Assembly (NCBI GenBank): GCA_902702965.1
Contig: CACRXP010000177.1
Coordinates: 754,467 to 818,466, forward strand
Origin: Spirometra erinaceieuropaei
Taxonomy: Eukaryota > Platyhelminthes > Cestoda > Diphyllobothriidea > Diphyllobothriidae
Length of the DNA: 64,000 nucleotides
Direction: 5' to 3'
Below the pieces are notes generated by a model. It saw only the letters and a list, made by a program, of their open reading frames with translations, had not been told where the DNA came from and made no database searches. Of this stretch, positions 42,676-52,826 are shown in pieces (position 1 is the first letter of the stretch; each line of letters starts with the position of its first letter). The position numbers and the translations under genes are program-made.

Positions 42676-45600
42676 AATAGTGTTCAAGCCGTCTTGCAAT
42701 ATTTTAGGTAAAACTTCCGATACGTATTGCACCTTACGAACTATTTTGTTTAGTGCTGACAGAAGTCCTTTTCTATACCTTTTAATTTTAAGGCGTAGGA
42801 ATGAACTCTCTTGCGAATTAACCTCAAATAACAGTCCAAAGGATGTAATCGCTGAAATAAAAGCGGAGATTGTCAGATTGAGTGGCTTTTCTGTTGGCCT
42901 TTTTCTCCTTTTTTGCCTACCTGATTTTCTCCTTACATGGAGGAGCCTTAACGTTCTCAATAGCCAACGAAACATGCCAACACATTTTGAGACAAATTCA
43001 GACTCTTTAAGCAAAATCCCGTATGTACTCTTAATGCCTTCAATCTTCCCTCAATAGAGTCACACCTCCACTGTGGATTAGGAGCTGCCACGTCGAATGA
43101 CGTGTCAATGTTTTTCCTTAACTTTTTTTTTCTTGAATAGCGCCTGTTTTAACACGCCTCTTTAACATGTTTTTAATGGGGTCAAGGATATGTGACGCTT
43201 GGCACACAGTAAAAATCACTACCATGCTTAAGACGTCTGCTAGGTTTGGTCCCAAATTCTTCCGTCCAGTTGAGTTCCATCCGCAATCCCAATATTAACT
43301 AAAAATTATCCAAAATGCCATCGCATCACTCTCCTGCAATTTCTCTGAGCCTTATTTATTTGTGTGCATCACTAGGCTTTGGATGTTGTTGTCCTCGTTG
43401 TTCATTATGTTCAACGAGAGACAAATGCGGGCCAAACGAGTATTAGCAAAAAACTTATAAGAAACACCAGGAGTAAATAGAAGCACTCTGAGGATCTTTT
43501 TTGAATGAGCATATCCTTTGAAGATAGGTAGGTAAAATGATAAAAGAACGACAGAAAATGAGAGGATGAATGCGGCATCTACAAATCCCTAGACTAGGGT
43601 TTGAGGTGTGCGATGAAAACGCAGATAAAGAATGGAATAAACTTGGTCACGAATTTTGGTGAGAATGGGTTTCAGTATTAGGGAGGAATGAGAACTTTGA
43701 AGACAGAGCAAAATTTAAAATATTTATTCGGTTAGAAGCTGAGGACGCGCAGGGGAATAATGAAACGTAAAACGGAAAATAGTTAATTTGGTTTCAACTA
43801 ATGCGCAATTCCCATGCTTTTGCAGCTCATACGGATGCATCCCGAACATTGTCTAACTTGTCGGAGTCCGTTCACTTGTAACAAATAAAAAAATACATAG
43901 CAGCCTTAACGGCATAGTAGTCAAAATTAGTTCGTGTGGGTTATTTCTGGTCTTAAGGGCAACTTTTGACAAGTAGACGCGCATTACTTCATTCAGAGGA
44001 TGCAAAAGATTTTATAACTTTGACGTAAGTCAAGCGTATTTTGTTTGACTTACGAGTAAATTGAGATAGTAGAATGACGCTGACACAATTTGAAAACTCG
44101 AGCGTTGGGTGGATTTTATGAACAGGTGAAACTAGGCGGAGTTGCTGTCATCTAAAAAAAATCACCCTGATATGCTAACTTTGGATCGTTGAAAAAATGT
44201 TTACACTCGAAATTCACGTCGACAAATGATCTATGGCTAATAATATCACGAGTTTGTTTTCGCGTGCAGCCCATTCGGTTGTGGACTTCTCCGATAATCA
44301 CGTGTGAGGTAAACATGCGCTTTCGAAAAACATTTTACAAATGTTCACTATTCTTCGTCCCGTTTTGGATTAAAGGAACGCCTTAATTGCTTTGTAACCA
44401 GAGAATATGCTCATTATATAACATTGGTTTCAGTCCTTCTGTACGAACGTGTTGGAGCACTGCAACAGGACAAATTGCAACAGAGGCTCCCATTCTGTAC
44501 CATAAAGTTGTGGTTAGAGCACAGGCTCAGTTACAAATTCATCCTGACGTCTGATATCATTATGAATAGCTCCAATACTTACTTACATTCCTAAGGCCAT
44601 ATGCACATAATAGGTCGTATTGCTTTGAGGGACCAGATAGAAAACCTTGATCGATCCTCGATCCGGTGATGAGAGAAATATGTCCTTATGCAGCAGGTAT
44701 AGAAAACCGTTATTTGCAGTCGACCTCCGTTGGTAAGGAGTTCGTGGAAGAAGTAAAACCTCCTCATTTGTAGCAAATGGGAACCTTTTCCAGAAGGATT
44801 ATTGCAATCTTGAAAGTGCAAATAGAAGACGTTAGTTTAATGTGTGACGCAGGCAGCTACGGGTAAGTCTTAATTTCTTCTCGTTTCGGTAAAACAAATT
44901 AAAAATTGGGGGCTTCGAGAAACATTAAAAAAATTAAATATTTGACAATCTAGCGGATGTAAGAGCCCTTATGACTCACCAAACCTTTCCAGCCAACCCA
45001 AAAAGGAACCGCTGTAGGTCAAAGAAGCAATAACTCCAATAGCTTGCATTTTTAGGGAAAGGGGATACCCATAATCGCAGTTAGGCATGTCGCCATAAAG
45101 CGTGGCAGGAGGCACAATGTTTGTCATCTTAAATGTGTTCAAGCTAGATCACCTCGGACCAAGACGTTCCGGACTTGATCCACATGCTCCACTTCTGAAC
45201 TGTCCTTTTGTGTTTGGAATCTGCCCAACCGTTTCGACATTTTAATTCTTCTGACCGGAAATAGTGCATCTTTAGAGCTGTGCTAACGAGCGTCCAAGTA
45301 CCACACAAGGCTGTTTTTAACCATAGCATGCGTAATATGTCTATTTTATCAGCGTAGCGGACATTTGGAGCTTTTAAAGCTACTTACATACTTCTTTATA
45401 TAACACTGCTGCTTTCCCTGCAACGGTCCTTTGGAAAACAGTTTGGAACCGCTTATGACAGAAATTTGTGCAAAGGCGGCTTTAACGTAATTGTTTTTTG
45501 TTTAACGTGTTTACACGGTTAGAATCAAAAGGCGCACAGTGGATAAATTGCTCGTTATGGCTCTGATGAAACAAAGACTTGTTAACTTGGCCTAAGCTAA

Positions 45601-46165
45601 TGCGCAACTGCCATGCTTGTCCAACTAACACAGGTACATCACGAACGCTGTCTGACTTGACGAGGCCAGTTCGCTTGTAGCAAATGAAAAGTTACATAAG
45701 CATGTAGGTGGTCAAACTCCTGAAATGTCGTGGTTAAAATTTGAGCGAGAAGTATGTCATGCATTTGGTGTTGTTATTTGTTCTTATGAAAATGATTTGA
45801 GGCACAGAAAGCAAATAACTGAAAACGGATTTATTTCGAAGGCAGACCAAATTTAGGCGAAATCTGACCATTCTTGATACTAGGAAAATTTCCTACGCTA
45901 TTGAAATTTACAGATCAAAACTTCATGCTTTTGTGTATTGAGCTGTAAAATAAAATTACTATAAATAAGAAAAGTACGAAATACATCCCGCCTGGAAGCA
46001 GGAAATTCAATGTTGGCTACGTGGAATCAGCAAAGGGCAGGTGCGGCAAAGTGCATTGTTTACAAGGAAAAAGGGGCATATTTTTCTTTGTAAACTTTTC
46101 TGTAAATTTATGGAGTTTAGTGCTATAAACCGCAGTAATAAACGAGAAATACTGGGCGTCAACAG
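42676..46165. other. no gene recognised; one diverged direct repeat
   Basis: AT-rich. Segments 43,795-43,915 and 45,588-45,705 are diverged direct copies (CTAATGCGCAATTCCCATGC against CTAATGCGCAACTGCCATGC, then ATCCCGAACATTGTCTAACT against ATCACGAACGCTGTCTGACT). Frames up to 76 codons show no domain. Confidence 0.45.
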
Positions 46166-46182
46166 ATATATATATATATATA
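46166..46182. repeat. (AT)n microsatellite next to SINE1
   Basis: Seventeen bases of perfect alternating AT, next to the 3' end of the SINE1 copy in element sense. It could be the tail of the SINE or a preferred target. Confidence 0.7.
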
Positions 46183-46187
46183 TTTAT

Positions 46188-46475
46188 GCAGAATGATATT
46201 ACCGACAAAGACAAGAGAGACTGGAATGGCCATTTCTGGCTTATTAGCCGTTGTCAGCTAGTTATACCCAACTCCGAAGTGTGGCAAACCCGAGGCTCGA
46301 ACTCGCGACCTGTTTGTTAGAAGTTCACGCCTTTAACCACTGAGCCACAAGCCCGTTACCCTGCCGATCGGAAATATACAATGGTAGGGGTGCTCATCGA
46401 TCATTCTTACAGAACTCACTCGTTCCGTTGTGCCTTGTGGACTCTCTCTCGAGCCCTACCAGCGGCCGCATAGCG
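46188..46475 (-). mobile_element. SINE1: tRNA-Arg-like SINE with hammerhead-like core (copy 3)
   Basis: This is the best-kept tRNA head: GTGGCTCAGTGGTTAAAGGC, anticodon area AACTTCTAAC, and T arm CGAG-TTCGAGC-CTCG with a 7-base loop (46,288-46,356). The leader has CAAGGCACAACGGAACGAGT and GATGAGCACCCCTACCAT. The hammerhead-like core is at 46,219-46,263 and the 3' tail ends CTCTTGTCTTTGTCGGTAAT then ATCATTCTGC, next to an (AT)n tract. It is outside the giant inverted repeat, so it is an independent insertion. Confidence 0.75.
46219..46263 (-). ncRNA. hammerhead-like motif in SINE1, copy 3
   Basis: Stem III is a perfect palindrome AUGGCCAU (46,226-46,233) joined to GAAA, then U/UC. The 3' strand of stem I is CCAGUC, which pairs fully with the GACUGG found in the other two copies; here the 5' strand has mutated to AACUAG. 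The core is CUGACAA (G8 lost), so this copy looks inactive, but the three copies together reconstruct a consistent hammerhead layout. Confidence 0.5.
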
Positions 46476-46499
46476 GCGACTGCCTATATCAACTTGAGC

Positions 46500-46860
46500 A
46501 ATATTCGAAATTCATTAGTTTGAGAAAAATAGGGATACCTATAACTATCGAACACGGAGGCAAGCAAACGTTTAGTGGGGAATTGTCGCGAACGTAGATT
46601 TTTCTCTCGAGTTCGGTTAACAGGGTGCGCTTAAAGGTGTAGTATATTTTTGGCAGGACCAATAACACGGAGTGAACTCAATCGGACAACGGAGCTCTGT
46701 GTTTACTACGAAAACGCTTTGAGAGTCATAACGTGAAAGATGAGGCACCCTACATCCATTACGAAGAATAGTGGATTTGTGATAACCGAACTGGACAAAG
46801 TAAGTGTAAAAGGCGAAATAATCTTTAAGCTCTGGTGGTACTTGCAAAGATATCACTAGT
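46500..46860 (-). repeat. PLE-D 3' segment, isolated copy
   Basis: In minus sense it reads FVQFGYHKSTILRNGCRVP-like translation and CTCGAGTTCGGTTAACAGGG-type words seen downstream of the PLE-D ORF at 42,370-42,670. No GIY-YIG coding sequence is attached. The hammerhead position (around 46,795-46,840) is degraded beyond recognition. Confidence 0.5.
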
Positions 46861-47220
46861 GTTACGGCCGTAATGTTTAGGCTGGCCCATGAAAAAAACG
46901 GTTAGGAGAGGTCCGAGCGGATAGTTCATAACAACGCAGTCTATTTGTCAACAGAGCTGCTTGTCAAAAAGGAACTGCTTATTTAATGTACATCTTAGTA
47001 GTAGATCTTTGAGTGTGCTTCGTGTGAATTCCTATTTCCTGCTGGCTGGTTGATAGAAATTGCCCGATGTATTTTACCGCCTTAATGATTGGGTAGTCTG
47101 TAAAATGTAATTCGTCAAAAGTACCCTTGCTCAGGCACCGGGCTTACCGTGGTCAAAGGTTGACTAACTACATGAAACTGTCCGCGCCCTTCCGCTCTCT
47201 CTCCGTTTGTCTTTTAGAAC
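46861..47220. other. no gene recognised
   Basis: Short AT-rich gap between two PLE-D copies; no signal found. Confidence 0.4.
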
Positions 47221-47229
47221 TAAGTTCAG

Positions 47230-48801
47230 CGAATATTCCCATGTTACAATTGAAAGTCAAATTGGCGAACACGTGTTTTCAGTAATTCTTCATCAGGCCA
47301 AAACGGTTACAATGAAGTTTAAGTTATGTGAATTATATGACTTATAAATGATTCGGGGACAATTAACATCGATCGTTCCCACGCCACTCGCATGACGAGG
47401 CGTGCTATGGCGTGGTCGGCGTGTCGTGATCATTGGGTTCAGGGGGCGAGAAAGAGCGGAGGCAAAGGCTGTGAGTACGTCGGGCACCTTGTGCACACAC
47501 CCTGGCATCAGGAGGTTGGGGCGACGTTGGGGTCGGCGTCGGCCACGGAAGACAGAGCGTCTGTGTCAGAGTCTTCTGACAGCATAGCACTGGATTGGCT
47601 AGCCGTATAGCCACTGCCTCAGCTGTGGCTAGCACCCGTTGGCTTAGGCCTTTGGAGAAGCCTGCTGGTGTCCGGTAGACAATCTAAAAAGGCTTCTTTG
47701 GCATCAACCCGGTGATTCCTATCGACAGGATGCGCGAGAATAGAACTCGAGATCGATTTCTTCTCACCTTTGCCTAGCCAGGCCGGTATGTGTTCACGTA
47801 CTCCCTTTTCCAAGCGCCTCGTTGTACGGCCAATGTATCCCGCTCCACAGGAGCAAGTGAATAAATAAATACACATCGATGTGGCCTGCAACGGGAGTCG
47901 GTCATTACCTCCCCAGCGTAGGAGGGGAGAGTTAGTAAAACACACACGCAAGTTCGCCGCGGGGAAAGCGCTAGTGATCGCTGTCTTCAGACGTCTTTAT
48001 ACTAGTTCACGTGCTGCGTCCCCTTGAAAAGGCAATCTTATAAGTCCTTCTTTGCTGCAGTTGCCATGGTAGACTTTGCAGTGCGCTCCCCTATATTTCG
48101 AAGGATAAATCTTTCTGGGTATCCGTTTTCGTGGAGTGCATCCCGCAGCTGCTGGAGTTCTGCCTCCACAGTCTCAGGAGAGCAGATACGTCGCACTCTA
48201 GCTGCCAATCCCTGGACTAGATTTCGTTTGATGTTGAGGGGAAAAAAACTGTGAAAGTTAATGTATTGTCCCGTCCAGGTTTTCTTTCGGAATACTCTAC
48301 GTTGGATAGACCCATCCTCTTGTCTGTGCAGAAGAACGTCGAGGAACGCGATTTCATTGTTTGCCTCAAACTCTGCAGAGAACGTTAGCGAGGGGTGTGA
48401 ATTGTTGAATTTTTGAATCAGGACGTCTGTGTCGGTGGTAACATCCGTCAGGCAGAAAATATCGTCCACGTACCGACCGTAGAAGCTGAGGTCATTAATG
48501 TTGTCTTGTAAACTTGTCATCTCGACTTTGTCCATGAAGGCATTTGCGAGGAATGGGCCGAGCCGTCTATTTGCCTGTACAATTGACCATTGCAGAGAAA
48601 CTGGACATTTTACGTGCTCCGTGTCAGTAGCTCTTTTAGCGTCTCCAACGGCATGCCTAATGGGTAGTTCGTGTCGCGGATAACGTCACAAAAGTAGTTT
48701 ATTGTTTCGGCTATGGGTGTATTAGTAAACAATGATGCTACGTCTAAAGATAGCATCCTCCGTCCGTCACCGATTTTCCAATCACCGACATGTTTGACCA
48801 T
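47230..48801 (-). pseudogene. PLE family D, RT plus GIY-YIG endonuclease (copy 2, most complete)
   Basis: The minus strand carries, in order: RT motif A region MLSLDVASLFTNTPIAETI (from 48,760), the block VQFLCNGQLYRQIDG (near 48,580), LGPFLANAFM, motif C YVDDIF (48,472-48,455), NEIAFLDVLLHR and WTGQYINFHSF (RT end). The thumb follows with NGYPERFILRNIGERT, then the linker LRVCFTNSPLLRWGG. The GIY-YIG domain has MCIYLFTCSCGAGYIGRTT and RRLEKGVREHIPAWL (47,900-47,750). The tail ATAEAVAIRLANPVLCC ends the ORF. A frameshift with a small deletion at 48,545-48,600 removes the MGSP part of motif B, so the RT is broken. The 5' end is truncated before the finger domain. Confidence 0.85.
47262..47301 (-). 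ncRNA. hammerhead ribozyme-like motif, PLE-D copy 2 (best core)
   Basis: All consensus parts are present in order on the minus strand: stem I UUGGC, CUGAUGA (47,290-47,296), stem II AG/CU with loop AAUUA, GAAA (47,277-47,280). Then comes a fully palindromic stem III ACACGUGU beginning with the last A, UC as the cut site, and GCCAA that pairs perfectly with UUGGC. The 57.9-kb copy has GG/CC in stem II, a paired change. Stem II is only two pairs, so a monomer may be weak and a dimer through the palindrome more likely. Confidence 0.7.
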
Positions 48802-48824
48802 ACCTAGTTCCCATTTAAGTGTAC

Positions 48825-48915
48825 TGACTTAAGGAGGACTTATCGAAAGCAACGCATGCCTGCCAACGCATCTTCTGAATGCTGCTATGAGAATTGTCGT
48901 AGCTCTAAAACAGTC
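48825..48915 (+). repeat. inverted fragment of a PLE-C/D 3' region at the 5' end of PLE-D copy 2
   Basis: In + sense it reads GGACTTATCGAAAGCAACGC, then ATGCCTGCCAACGCATCTTC and TGAATGCTGCTATGAGAAT. It matches 26,868-26,955 (TTATCAAAAGCAACGCATGC). It aligns with the second half of the PLE hammerhead: GAAA, a GC..GC palindrome-like stem III, then GCCAA. It sits directly next to the 5'-truncated end of PLE-D copy 2 but points the other way. Confidence 0.55.
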
Positions 48916-49419
48916 AAAAAATACACATGAATACGCATGCCAACCTTTGTCTAGGTCTGGTAAAGCCGATCATAATGTAACTGACTTTATACGCAGATGG
49001 CGGAGGCTCCAAGTATTTGGAAAGGGAAGGATTATAGTATACTAGGCAACTCGTTGAGCGAGCCTCAGAAGTACGAGTAAACGGACAAATGGAGAAGGAG
49101 ATTGAGTGTGTTCGCAAAGCACCCCGAATCCCTTCCTGCAAAGGAGATATATCGGTAAAACAAGAAAAAAAGAATGTTATCTGTGCAAAGCTGGACTCAG
49201 GCAGAAACGTTGGGACGCCATGCGCTAAAAAAAACTGTGGAAGTAGAGATCTTTTGAAGAAATTTCTCCACTGCAGTCTCAGACGAAGGACAGACAAGAT
49301 ATGTTGATATCAACGGGTCGTTTGAGGGTTTAAATGGACAAACTGGAACTACGTTAGCGTGGTTTGTTCCTCAGGAAAGTGTTTAATATTTCATAGGTAT
49401 TTTGGCAGATTTCGAATAG
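48916..49419. other. no gene recognised
   Basis: A 72-codon Lys/Cys-rich frame (49,089-49,307, ATG start) and an overlapping 127-codon minus frame (48,914-49,297) oppose each other. Neither resembles a known family. Confidence 0.35.
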
Positions 49420-49575
49420 TTCATATTGACCCAACTGTGAAAAACTCGGCGCCCTGATGGGATTGGAACCCACGCAGTAAACAGAAGGCTTTAGTACAGC
49501 CAACGCTCTTACCACTTGAACTACGAGGCCCCGCCCGAAGACTCGAGTTTAATCACATTTGGGTCACATTTGGGT
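49420..49575 (-). mobile_element. SINE2: tRNA-like element, copy 2
   Basis: The minus strand carries A box TAGTTCAAGTGG (49,512-49,523) and B box GGGTTCCAATCCC (49,459-49,471). An 85-base cloverleaf-like head has a class II-size variable region. The flanks are inverted to each other: GACCCAAATGTGA upstream and TCACAGTTGGGTCAA downstream. The downstream word is the inverse of the one found upstream of copy 1. Confidence 0.65.
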
Positions 49576-50590
49576 TTAATATTTTTCCAAATAATGACGG
49601 AAAAAGGAAAAAAGTTGAACTAGAAGAGACAACTGGAATAAAAACTCATCATTTTGGCGAGAGATCTCCATTTTCTCTATAGACGCTAAAATCCTTTGGA
49701 CTGTCAGCCGGACCTGGCTTTCAAAATGTTTCTTTTGAGCTCTCGTAGACGTAAAAGAAAGAGTTCTTCCAGTTCTGATTCCACCTTGTCTAATAGAACC
49801 ACATATAACAATAATTCAATTGAAAACGTTTTAAGGCATTTAGTATATAGGCGGACTTGTAATAATTGAAAACAAGTGGAGCATTACGTGTTCTGAGATT
49901 CTGAAGGAAACCAACGTATTTTGGAATGTGTAACGATTCACAGTTTGTCCTTTGCCTTTGGTTGCAATACCCACTGGTTGGTAACGTGAAGACGTGAAAG
50001 AAAACGCAAAACACGACAATAAGAACCGGACGGTGGAGTTCTGTTTTTGACTGGAGAACTTGGGATAGGTGATTCATCTGTGGTTACGAGAAGTATCGAC
50101 ACGAGCTGTAAAGTAAACGAGGCATTCGATCCTTAAAAGCTAAATGGAAATTGAGTATGCATATTCAATGTCGGTAACCAGGAGAATAAGATGCTCATGA
50201 AACAACGAAGCCAGTTTTTGTAACGTGGAGTCAAAAAGCGGGTTAACGCAACTATGCCGTATAAGGAACACTATTACACGTTTAACAGTCCATGGCAATT
50301 GTGTTTGCATATAAGTGTAAGAATGTCAGTTTGTTGATCGTTATATGCACTTATATTTTTCGATGTAGGGTGTTTTCCAATTTATTTGCATGCTGAGAAT
50401 TTTGAAGACAGGAGAAAGAGGAGGGAATAATTAACTGCGAATTAATGTTATCATTCAACCTCCTATTCCGAAAGCAAATGTTTTTACCAAAGCTGCGATC
50501 ATTAGATGACGATAAGAAGTCAGTACTTCAGTTCCTGACAAAAAACAAGCGACATTTTTTTGGAAAAAACGCTGACAACTTCTTGTTTGA
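49576..50590. other. no gene recognised
   Basis: AT-rich. A 95-codon minus frame (49,790-50,077) has no recognisable domain. Confidence 0.4.
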
Positions 50591-50596
50591 TATTTA

Positions 50597-51578
50597 CGGT
50601 AAGTGACCGATTGCATGAAATGTTGTCTGAAATCCTGAAATGTGTTTTATATCAGGAAGGATTACTTAGGTGCAGCTGTAATACTGATTATCTTGCGGCA
50701 TAATCCTATAATACTTCGGACTCGGCAATATGTCAGTTTTTGAATACACTGCCATTCAATCTCCGGTAGAAACCATACTCGGTAAAAAAATGGCTGCTTA
50801 TATAAAATGCCTTCTTCACATCAATTTTTGAGGGCCTTGCAAACTCAAATAAATTTTATAGAAACCATGAACAAGATTATGATTTCTTATATTCATTTGA
50901 TAGAGAATTATGTAATCGTTATATTGTATACTCGAAGAATGGGTACAATTAGTTTTTAAAAAGTGTCTGGTTATGAGATTTTTTAAGACCGTGAAATTTC
51001 CATCCATACAGCATCGTACCTGTCCGCTTACCACTGCTCCTCATGAAATGAATAGCATAGTCCACATACACTGCAAAATTGTTTGGACTGTATATGATAT
51101 ATTTCAAACAAATATAAGAATAGGTAATCATTTTACGCGGAGCGAATGCACGATGTAGATTGAAGTCACTAAGTTCTAATACAAAGCCTGTTCAGGCTCC
51201 AAATTACTTCGGCAATTAGAAACCTAGGCATATTTTCTCTACGAGTATGAAATATAAAGATGACGTGGTTCACTATCAATTGACTGAACGAAAGCATATA
51301 CGTGTTGAGGAATTCTATTAAATATATTCAAATTTGCAGGACCACCGAAAATTAATGTGAAAAAGGCATGTCGATTAAACGGTCATTTTTCACCAAGTAC
51401 GGTTTCTGCAGGAGTTTGAAAAGCAGTGTATTGAAAAGCGGACATTCCGCCAAGTAAGAAATATTATAGAATTATGCCGCAAGTTAATCAGTATTACAAC
51501 CCCACCCAAGTGATTCTTCCTACTTGAAAACGAATTTCAGAATTTCAGCCAACATTCCATGAGGTCGCTCATTCACTG
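50597..51578. repeat. FB fold-back element, both halves
   Basis: The outer ends are GGTAAGTGACCGATTGCATG (50,597) and GAGGTCGCTCATTCACTG (51,578). Both halves are long (about 480 bases each), with facing copies of ACCATACTCGGTAAAAAAAT/ACCAAGTACGGTTTCTGCAG blocks. It sits directly beside the third copy of the arm segment, as FB does in both arms of the giant inverted repeat. Confidence 0.65.
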
Positions 51579-52270
51579 TATATGTTTCACCTCTTTCCTA
51601 CATTGCAAATATGACGCATTTCATAGCTGAAACACATTGCCCTGTTGAAAAAAAGATCTTCAATCCTAGGAGCTATTTAATATCACATTAATCTGTCAGA
51701 ACTGCCAGTTCCTACTCTGGTCATCCGTCCCATGGCCTCACATGTTTTTCTTTAAACCGTCTAGGCTGGAGGTGAATTGGACGCATATTCGACAAGTAGA
51801 TCACTCTGCTCACGTGATGTGTGATCAGTGATTGACGATTTTTCACTGAATGTTAGACCTGGATGAACGCACTTTTCCGCAGTTTGTCAGAAGACTTAGT
51901 ATCAAATATCTGCATTGATACACACAGTAGGAAATCTCCAGACGCGTCGGGTAAAGGGTGACAAAATAATCGTGTGCGCAGACCATTTGGGCGGAAAGCA
52001 GGTCCCCAGTTCTGAGGAATGCGGGCGTCTGATCTGTAAGCTCTGTTAATATTCAAATGCGATGTGTCACGGGCTAGCACAACCTAAAAATTGGAGAACT
52101 GTCTCCTTCACAGAACGTGCCAAATGTCACTTTGCTCATGCTCGCAATGCTTTAACTTTCTTGGGGGTTCGCCAAAATCTTATGGAGTCCGCTGAATGTT
52201 GACTAATGGGTGACATATGCAAGAAGATCTGGAAGACACTTCTCGGTGCAAAGTGAAGAATTGCTGGAAT
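51579..52270 (-). repeat. third copy of an inverted-repeat arm segment
   Basis: Same orientation as 40,090-40,860 and inverted to 11,200-11,900. Shared words include CTGTCAGAACTGCCAGTTCC, TACTCTGGTC, GGAGGTGAATTGGACGCATA and CACTGTTCACACACCACGTG-like sequence. About 35 bases present in the right arm (CTATGTCTGCACACGTGAGA region) are missing at about 51,752. An FB element flanks it on the same side as in the arms, so the two may travel as one unit. Confidence 0.7.
51853..52080 (-). other. 75-codon open frame, third copy
   Basis: Reads SHLNINRAYRSDARIPQNWG, then PAFRPNGLRTRLF, with the same stop as the other two copies and GTG at the start. Three intact frames in a decayed background is notable, but the substitutions look unconstrained. 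Confidence 0.35.
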
Positions 52271-52289
52271 CCCATTTTTTGAAGACGCT

Positions 52290-52826
52290 ACTCACAAACT
52301 GTGTAACATGGCCGCTATTCATCGCAATTTTTTTGACTCTATATGATATCTTTCTAAAGAATAGGAGATTGTTTTACGGAAAGCGTGCAACTTGTAGACT
52401 AAATTTACTTAGCGCTAATGCAACGATCGATTAGGCTCCCAATTAATCGGGCATTAGAAAACATTTTTAGATCCCATTTATACTCCTCCTTCGAGTATAA
52501 AATATAAAGATTACATAATTCTCTATCAAAAAATGAAATAAATCATTTTTCGTTCGTGATTTCTTGAAATTATATTTGAATTTGCAAGACTGACGAAAAT
52601 CAGTGGGAAATGTATGCTAATTAAGGAGTCATTTTTTACCAAGTACGGTTTCTATGGGGGATTAAAAGGCCCTGTATTCAATGGCTGACATCCTGCAGAG
52701 TCTCCAGTATTATTGGATTATGCCGCAAGATAATAATTTTTACAGCCGTGCCTAAGTAATTCTTCCGGAACAAAAACGCATTTCAGAATTTCAGCCAGAA
52801 TTTCACGAGACCAATCAGTCACTGCA
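52290..52826 (+). repeat. FB fold-back repeat, one half
   Basis: Contains TATATGATATCTTTCTAAAG, AAGCGTGCAACTTGTAGACT, TACGGTTTCTATGGGG and the end CAGCCAGAATTTCACGAGAC, CAATCAGTCACTG. Oriented like the halves at 3,050 and 39,485. Confidence 0.6.

Noticed and set aside
42562..43014. 150-codon minus frame with a basic N-terminal half
   Set aside because: It crosses the edge of the PLE-D downstream repeat, is not kept in the copy at 46.5 kb and shows no domain.
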